Below, one piece after another: positions 16,658-20,761 of a stretch of 20,761 bases of DNA. The stretch is from an uncultured Eubacteriales bacterium (GTDB taxonomy: Bacteria > Bacillota > Clostridia > Oscillospirales > Acutalibacteraceae), in NCBI GenBank assembly GCA_900540235.1, contig UQEY01000035.1:1-20761 (forward strand), in the 5' to 3' direction. The position numbers and the translations under genes were made by a program. Position 1 is the first letter of the stretch, and each line of letters opens with the position of its first letter. The notes under the pieces were generated by a model. It searched no databases. It was not told where the DNA came from and was given only the letters and a program-made list of their open reading frames with translations.

Positions 16658-16667
16658 TATACTGATA

Positions 16668-16702
16668 AACCGGCAAGGACATCGAGCCTTGCCAGTTTTT
16701 TT
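16668..16702 (+). terminator. Intrinsic terminator after the metal-sensor gene
   Basis: GGCAAGG (16672-16678), an 8-base loop and CCTTGCC (16687-16693), extended by outer AAC/GTT pairing across one mismatch, lead into seven T residues (16696-16702). It ends the purL-metY-sensor strand ten bases after the stop codon. Confidence 0.9.
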
Positions 16703-16733
16703 GCGTTTTTCATTTTTTGAAGTCAAATTCTAT

Positions 16734-16762
16734 TTGACATTTATTATTTATTAGCATATAAT
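16734..16762 (+). promoter_or_regulatory. Consensus sigma-A promoter of ribU
   Basis: A perfect -35 TTGACA (16734-16739), 17-base spacer and perfect -10 TATAAT (16757-16762). Transcription should start near 16769, directly at the FMN riboswitch. Confidence 0.92.
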
Positions 16763-16770
16763 ATATTCAC

Positions 16771-16889
16771 AAACAATTTCAGGGCGAGGTGCAATTCCTC
16801 ACCGGCAGTAAAGTCTGCGAACCACTGCGGTGGCCGAAACGGTGAAATTCCGTTACCGACGGTTAAAGTCCGGATGAGAGAAAATGTTT
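16771..16889 (+). ncRNA. FMN riboswitch (RFN element)
   Basis: A complete RFN aptamer that senses flavin mononucleotide. The closing helix P1 pairs AAACAATTTC (16771-16780) with GAAAATGTTT (16880-16889). Inside are the conserved pieces AGGGCGAGGTGCAATTCCTC, ACCGGCAGTAAAGTCTGCGA, a variable CCAC-tgcg-GTGG arm, AACGG-tgaaatt-CCGTT, and CCGACGGTTAAAGTCCGGATG. The downstream gene is the riboflavin transporter ribU, the usual target. High FMN should stabilise P1 and favour the terminator at 16940. Confidence 0.96.
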
Positions 16890-16970
16890 GGTAGGCAAAC
16901 AAAAATATATTTATTGCCGCCATAGGTCAAAGCATTTACGCCCCAACAAACTTGTTGGGGCTTCTCTTTT
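16886..16970 (+). terminator. Riboswitch expression platform with intrinsic terminator
   Basis: GCCCCAACA (16940-16948), loop AACT and TGTTGGGGC (16953-16961) form a strong stem followed by the U-rich TTCTCTTTT, a classical terminator 20 bases before the ribU start. Upstream, GTTTG-gtagg-CAAAC (16886-16900) can form a hairpin whose left arm overlaps the 3' strand of aptamer P1, so the two structures exclude each other. The full antiterminator pairing is not obvious by eye. Confidence 0.8.
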
Positions 16971-16989
16971 GCCCAAAAAGGAGAAAACA

Positions 16990-17589
16990 ATGAAAGAAAA
17001 CACAAACAAAAAAATCAGGCTTATTACAGGCACTGCCATGCTTACAGCCGTTGCCGTAGGACTGCAATATATTGAAATTGCAATTCCCATAATGCCGAGT
17101 TTTATTAAACTCGACTTTTCCGATTTGCCGGAGCTTATCGGTGCATTTGCTTACGGTCCGCTTGCAGGTGTGCTTATCGCTCTGCTCAAAAACTTAATTC
17201 ATTTGGCAGTAAGTCAAAGCGGTTTTGTTGGCGAACTGTCAAACTTTTTGCTCGGCGCAGTTTTCTCGCTCACAGCAGGTCTTATTTATAAGCACAAAAA
17301 AACAAAAGGCAAAGCCATGCTTGCAGGCGTCATCGCTTCTCTCGTTATGGCGATAGTTTGCGTGCCGCTCAACTACTTTGTTATCTATCCGCTTTATTAT
17401 AATGTTTTAGGTTTCCCTGAGGTTGCCGTACTTCAAATGTACCAACTTATTTTGCCGAAAACAAAAAGCATTTTGCAGGCACTTTTTATTTTTAACCTTC
17501 CGTTTACTTTTGTTAAAGGACTTATAAGCGTGCTTGTTTCAATGCTTATCTATAAACCGCTCTCCCCGGTGCTTAAAGGTAGAAAATAA
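16990..17589 (+). CDS. ribU: Riboflavin transporter, ECF-type S component
   Basis: A 199-residue integral membrane protein, the substrate-binding S component that captures riboflavin and works with a shared ECF energising module (EcfA, EcfA', EcfT) encoded elsewhere. About six hydrophobic segments are visible. Family features include FIKLDFSDLPELIGAFAYGP, LIALLKNLIHL, GELSNFLLGAVFSL and the NYFVIYPLYYNVLGF segment. The frame is open further upstream, but the start at 16990 follows AAAAAGGAG at the right spacing, and a start near 16888 would lie inside the riboswitch and is rejected. It is controlled by the FMN riboswitch and terminator just upstream, so expression should fall when FMN is plentiful. 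Confidence 0.95.
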   Translation: MKENTNKKIRLITGTAMLTAVAVGLQYIEIAIPIMPSFIKLDFSDLPELIGAFAYGPLAGVLIALLKNLIHLAVSQSGFVGELSNFLLGAVFSLTAGLIYKHKKTKGKAMLAGVIASLVMAIVCVPLNYFVIYPLYYNVLGFPEVAVLQMYQLILPKTKSILQALFIFNLPFTFVKGLISVLVSMLIYKPLSPVLKGRK

Positions 17590-17599
17590 GTAAAAATAT

Positions 17600-17643
17600 A
17601 AAAAATGGGTTGTTTCACGATTTTGTGATGCAACCCATTTTTT
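17600..17643. terminator. Bidirectional intrinsic terminator between convergent genes
   Basis: AAAAAATGGGTTG (17600-17612) pairs with CAACCCATTTTTT (17631-17643), with an inner TCAC/GTGA stem around loop GATTTT. The A-run and T-run flank the GC part on both strands, so it can end ribU from the left and the protease gene from the right. Confidence 0.92.
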
Positions 17644-17657
17644 GTTATACTGTCTTT

Positions 17658-20546
17658 TTATGTTTTATTTATCAGCACATAGTCTTTAACATTAATTGTA
17701 GAATCATTGTTAAAATCAAGGAGTGCGGCAACAGTGTTTTCCCCGCTTTGAGAATTTATTAACTTCGTATTCCAAAGCGATTTAACATATTTTGCCGGCA
17801 ATTTATACTCTTTTCCGCCGGCTTCATATATAAGTTCACTTGAAGAAACGGCAGTCAAATCAAGCCGAGAGCTTAAAACAAAATCAACATCATTTGCCTT
17901 TGCCCATTTTATTGCAACGCTGCTGTCAGGTGCAACAACGGTTATATCAAGCGATTTACTCGGCAAGCTTTGAGCACACGAGTTAAGATACCAAACGCTT
18001 GAATTTATATTTTCAATATTATTAATTTCTTTAGCGCTCGTCAAAACAGCATATTTCAGCTTGCTGCATTTGTATGCAAACGGCGCATCACTGCTACCTG
18101 CCACTTCAACCGCATTAGGGGCAAAAACAAACGAAAGCTTCGGTTTAGTACCAAACGCAATGTTACTGAGCATACTCGACGACCAAGAAACATTGGCTAA
18201 ATTTGTGCAATGCGGCAAATACAGACCGGTGAGCGAAATGCAGTCTGTAAAATAGTGCTCGTTTACATCGCTAAATTTTTCCAAATTATCGATATTGATA
18301 TTTTTAAGGTTATAGCAATACGAAAAAGTATTGTCGCAAAGTGTTTTAAGCTTAGGCAGTGATACGCTCGTCATATTTTTACAATCATAAAAGGCTTGCC
18401 TGTCAACAAATTCACACTCAGGAAGCGAAGCCGCAGTTATTGCCGAACTTTTAAAAGCACTTACGCCGACCGATTTAACGCCGCTCAAATCAATATTATT
18501 AAGCGAAGTGCAGCCGTAAAATGTGAAATTGCCGACATCTTCAAGGCTCGGCATATTTACGCTTGCAAGAAGCGAGCAATCTGCAAAAGTACGATATGTA
18601 CTCTTTACCAAAGGTAAATCGGCAACGACTATCTTTGTGCCTTCAAAAGCCGAGGCGGCAGAAGCAACATTAGGGAATTCCGCAGAAGAAAGCGAAGTGA
18701 ACGAGAATGAATTATTGCCTATTTCGCAAACAGTTTGGTCAAACTCTACTTCCGTCAGCGACTTACAATTTTTAAAACATCTGTTGCCGACGGTTTTTAC
18801 CGATTGCATATTGAGACTCACAAGTGATTCGCAACCCTCAAACGCACCGTCATCAACATCGATAACTCCGTTAGCCGTTATTGAAGTAAGCTTACTGTTG
18901 GCAAAAGCGCTGACGCCGATTCGTTTAACAGTGTACGGAAGCACAATGCTTTTAAGGCTGCTGCTGTTAAATACATTATCGCCTACTGCCCTGACTGTAA
19001 TTCCGTCAACTATTTCGGGAACGGTAATATTCGCTTTATCACCGTTATATGAAGTTAGGACGCCATCGTCAGACACTTCAAAATCGGCTTCCTTACCGTT
19101 ATATACAATTTCATATGTTGAAGCTGTATACATACTCTTTTTCGTTTCTTCATATGCAACAGCAATAATATGCGTGTCATCATCAATTCCAATAGGCTTT
19201 GTGTATTCTATTCCGTTTTTAGCGGTAGGAATTGTATTATCAAGCGTATACATAATTTTCTCGCCTGAATTTGACTTAATCTCAAGTTCAAACGGTTCGT
19301 TATATTTTCCCTGGTCAACGCTAAAGGAAGGTGCTTCAATTTTTGTACCGCAGATTATTCCGCTGAAATTAACAACACCTGCACCGCACCATGCGTACTG
19401 CGTAATTTGATTATAAACTGGTACAGCAGCATTACAAAGCCTATCTTCAACCTGATAACAGTTGAGAGAACCGTCCTGCATAAGCAAAGTAGCAGCGGCG
19501 GCTGAAACAAACGAAGCGGAAAAAGATGTTCCGTTTTGATAAGTATATGTTCCGTCTTTGTCACTCGTATAAATACCTGTTCCCGGAGCGGCAAGGTCAA
19601 CGCAGTTGCCGTAGTTTGAAAAATCTGCTTTTTCATTCTTCTTGTTAGAAGCCGAAACGGTAATAACTTCGCTGATATTTGCAGGATAATAATATTTAGC
19701 ATTAACGCCCTTGTTACCCGCAGAAGTAACTATGGTTACACCTTTTGAAATTAGCTGACGGGTAATTGAATCACGGGTAATACTGCTTGCAATCGACTGA
19801 ATACTAAAGCTCATATTGATAACATCAGGCAGCTTTTTTTCACTCAAAATATAATTAAGCGTCGCAATAATTTGCGAATTTGTACATTTGCCGTCACTGC
19901 CAAATGTTTTGTACGGCTTGATTTTAACATTATCAAGCGTATTGAGCGCAACGATACCTGCAACGCTCGTTCCGTGACCGTTATCATCATCGCTGCAATT
20001 TTGCTGACCCGTTGAGCTGAAATTTTTATTACATTCAACTATTCTGTTTTTAAAAAGCTCATGGCTTGCATTTATTCCCGTATCCATAACAGCCACAATA
20101 ACTTCTTTATAACTTCCGTTTGACGACAAAAATTCATTCGCAACATCGGACTGAACATTTTTAATCGCCCACATATCTTTTTTGCTCGGTGCTTTGCTTC
20201 TCGCTTCAACATATGCAAACGAATCGTTTTCGCAGCTTATGCCGAGCTTATCAATTTGACGCTTTGCACTTTCACATTTTTGCAAAGAATCAAACTGCAA
20301 AATCTGAAAATTGCGTGCTTTTATTACAGCCACGGCACCGTAGCTTTCATTTAACTTATTCGAATTAACAATAAGTCTGTTTTGGGTATCCTGCCTGCTC
20401 TCATATTTTTCGACAAGTGTGTTGATTTGCGTAGAAATGAATGAAGCGTTCTCCAATTTCTTTTTTTCATTTACGCAAGGTGTGAGAATTGCAAAAGTAG
20501 TCAGAAAAAATACAAAAGCTAAGGCTAAACAAATCAGCCGTTTCAT
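17658..20546 (-). CDS. Secreted subtilisin-like protease with chitobiase-C, BspA-type LRR and dockerin-like domains
   Basis: A 962-residue exported serine protease (S8). Residues 1-30 form a signal peptide; a Cys follows in LTPC, but Pro at -1 makes a lipobox unlikely. A propeptide-like region (about 35-125) precedes the catalytic domain with Asp155 (VAVMDTGI), His191 (NGHGTSVAGI), oxyanion Asn278 (SAGNKG) and Ser341 (NGTSFSAS), so the triad is intact. Residues about 404-480 resemble the chitobiase/hexosaminidase C-terminal domain (IMYTLDNTIPTAKNG...). About 490-880 is BspA-type leucine-rich repeats (AFEGCESLVSLNM, TFYGCTSLNNIDL). A single dockerin-type calcium loop, DFNNDSTINVKD, is at 944-955. 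A TTG six codons upstream (20564) is in frame but lacks a ribosome site; the ATG follows GGGGGA. The substrate is unknown. Confidence 0.92.
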   Translation of the reverse strand: MKRLICLALAFVFFLTTFAILTPCVNEKKKLENASFISTQINTLVEKYESRQDTQNRLIVNSNKLNESYGAVAVIKARNFQILQFDSLQKCESAKRQIDKLGISCENDSFAYVEARSKAPSKKDMWAIKNVQSDVANEFLSSNGSYKEVIVAVMDTGINASHELFKNRIVECNKNFSSTGQQNCSDDDNGHGTSVAGIVALNTLDNVKIKPYKTFGSDGKCTNSQIIATLNYILSEKKLPDVINMSFSIQSIASSITRDSITRQLISKGVTIVTSAGNKGVNAKYYYPANISEVITVSASNKKNEKADFSNYGNCVDLAAPGTGIYTSDKDGTYTYQNGTSFSASFVSAAAATLLMQDGSLNCYQVEDRLCNAAVPVYNQITQYAWCGAGVVNFSGIICGTKIEAPSFSVDQGKYNEPFELEIKSNSGEKIMYTLDNTIPTAKNGIEYTKPIGIDDDTHIIAVAYEETKKSMYTASTYEIVYNGKEADFEVSDDGVLTSYNGDKANITVPEIVDGITVRAVGDNVFNSSSLKSIVLPYTVKRIGVSAFANSKLTSITANGVIDVDDGAFEGCESLVSLNMQSVKTVGNRCFKNCKSLTEVEFDQTVCEIGNNSFSFTSLSSAEFPNVASAASAFEGTKIVVADLPLVKSTYRTFADCSLLASVNMPSLEDVGNFTFYGCTSLNNIDLSGVKSVGVSAFKSSAITAASLPECEFVDRQAFYDCKNMTSVSLPKLKTLCDNTFSYCYNLKNINIDNLEKFSDVNEHYFTDCISLTGLYLPHCTNLANVSWSSSMLSNIAFGTKPKLSFVFAPNAVEVAGSSDAPFAYKCSKLKYAVLTSAKEINNIENINSSVWYLNSCAQSLPSKSLDITVVAPDSSVAIKWAKANDVDFVLSSRLDLTAVSSSELIYEAGGKEYKLPAKYVKSLWNTKLINSQSGENTVAALLDFNNDSTINVKDYVLINKT

Positions 20547-20597
20547 TTTATCCCCCACTGACAAATATATTTTGTATTTAAAATTCTTATACTTCTA

Positions 20598-20630
20598 AGC
20601 ATAATGCTTTATATGTTAATTATTATAACA
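20598..20630 (-). promoter_or_regulatory. Extended -10 promoter and palindrome of the protease gene
   Basis: On the minus strand TGTTATAAT (20630-20622) is an extended -10 without a good -35. Just downstream, a 13-base inverted repeat AAGCAT-a-ATGCTT (20598-20610) would lie within the first 20 transcribed bases and could be an operator or a small 5' hairpin. The leader to the ATG at 20546 is about 70 bases. Confidence 0.45.
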
Positions 20631-20721
20631 CAAATATTTCCTCATTTTATAATACATTTTATCTACTTTGTATATAAATTAACACAAAAATTTGTACTTT
20701 TAGATATAAATTATTGTTTGC

Positions 20722-20761
20722 AATCGGTTGACGGCTTTCAGCCACATTATAGTTTTTCTCT
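20722..20761. repeat. Hairpin-rich intergenic repeat, right copy (inverted, cut by window end)
   Basis: These 40 bases are the reverse complement of 44-83 with one mismatch. They include the same GGCT-ttc-AGCC-type hairpin. The copy runs off the window end exactly where the left copy continues into its GAGGGAG...GGCTCC part, so the full repeat probably extends about 43 bases beyond. Confidence 0.85.

Noticed and set aside
16888..16989. Open frame extending the ribU coding region 34 codons upstream
   Set aside because: It begins inside the FMN riboswitch P1 strand and crosses the terminator hairpin. A good ribosome binding site precedes the ATG at 16990.
18523..19410. 295-codon open frame on the plus strand opposite the protease gene
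   Set aside because: It lies wholly antisense to clear leucine-rich-repeat and protease sequence, has no ribosome binding site, and its Ser/Thr/Leu-rich content is that expected of a shadow frame.
20500..20546. Lipoprotein signal on the protease
   Set aside because: A Cys follows the hydrophobic stretch, but LTPC has Pro just before the Cys, which does not fit a lipobox.
20547..20564. TTG start six codons before the protease ATG
   Set aside because: No ribosome binding site lies before it, and it would put SVGDK before the basic signal-peptide start MKRL.

Overview
The window looks like chromosomal DNA from a low-GC Gram-positive gut-type Clostridia, probably of the Ruminococcaceae/Oscillospiraceae kind. 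The evidence is AT-rich intergenic DNA, strong AGGAGG-type ribosome binding sites, a single-chain clostridial-type PurL, secreted proteins with Big_2, FIVAR, BspA-type leucine-rich repeats and dockerin-like C-termini, an ECF-type RibU under an FMN riboswitch, and several short hairpin-rich intergenic repeats. The assignment is by inference; there is no rRNA or other phylogenetic marker here. I see no tRNA, rRNA, CRISPR array, transposase or phage gene.

Left block (1-8111, minus strand): a two-gene secreted-protein operon. A 2176-residue protein of Big_2 Ig-like domains and FIVAR modules comes first. Twelve bases later comes a 437-residue leucine-rich-repeat protein with an InlB-type repeat and a half-dockerin C-terminus. 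A good promoter (TTGAAA-N17-TATAAT) precedes the operon and an intrinsic terminator follows it. Upstream (8448-9557, minus) is a separate transcription unit for a protein made only of three PAS domains, whose best ribosome binding site points to an ATT start. The interval 8112-8447 is filled by a terminator and a mosaic of intergenic repeat sequences.

Middle block (9872-16702, plus strand): purL (FGAM synthase), an archaeal-type phosphoglycerate-mutase-like protein that may really be a homoserine kinase, metY (O-acetylhomoserine sulfhydrylase), and a CsoR/RcnR-family metal sensor with a His-rich tail, ending at a terminator. The theme is purine synthesis followed by homoserine, sulfur and methionine metabolism. 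metY and the metal sensor are only 17 bases apart and are probably cotranscribed.

Right block (16734-20761): a consensus sigma-A promoter, an FMN riboswitch with its own terminator, and ribU (riboflavin S component). A bidirectional terminator separates ribU from a convergent minus-strand gene for a secreted subtilisin-like protease fused to a chitobiase-C-like domain, BspA-type leucine-rich repeats and another half-dockerin.

The two window ends carry inverted copies (39 of 40 bases identical) of a hairpin-rich repeat. Nothing here is clearly a new defence or mobile system. The items most worth a second look are the repeat mosaics, the half-dockerins shared by otherwise unrelated secreted proteins, the periodic giant adhesin, the ATT start, the H-C-H-C metal sensor, and the putative homoserine kinase.
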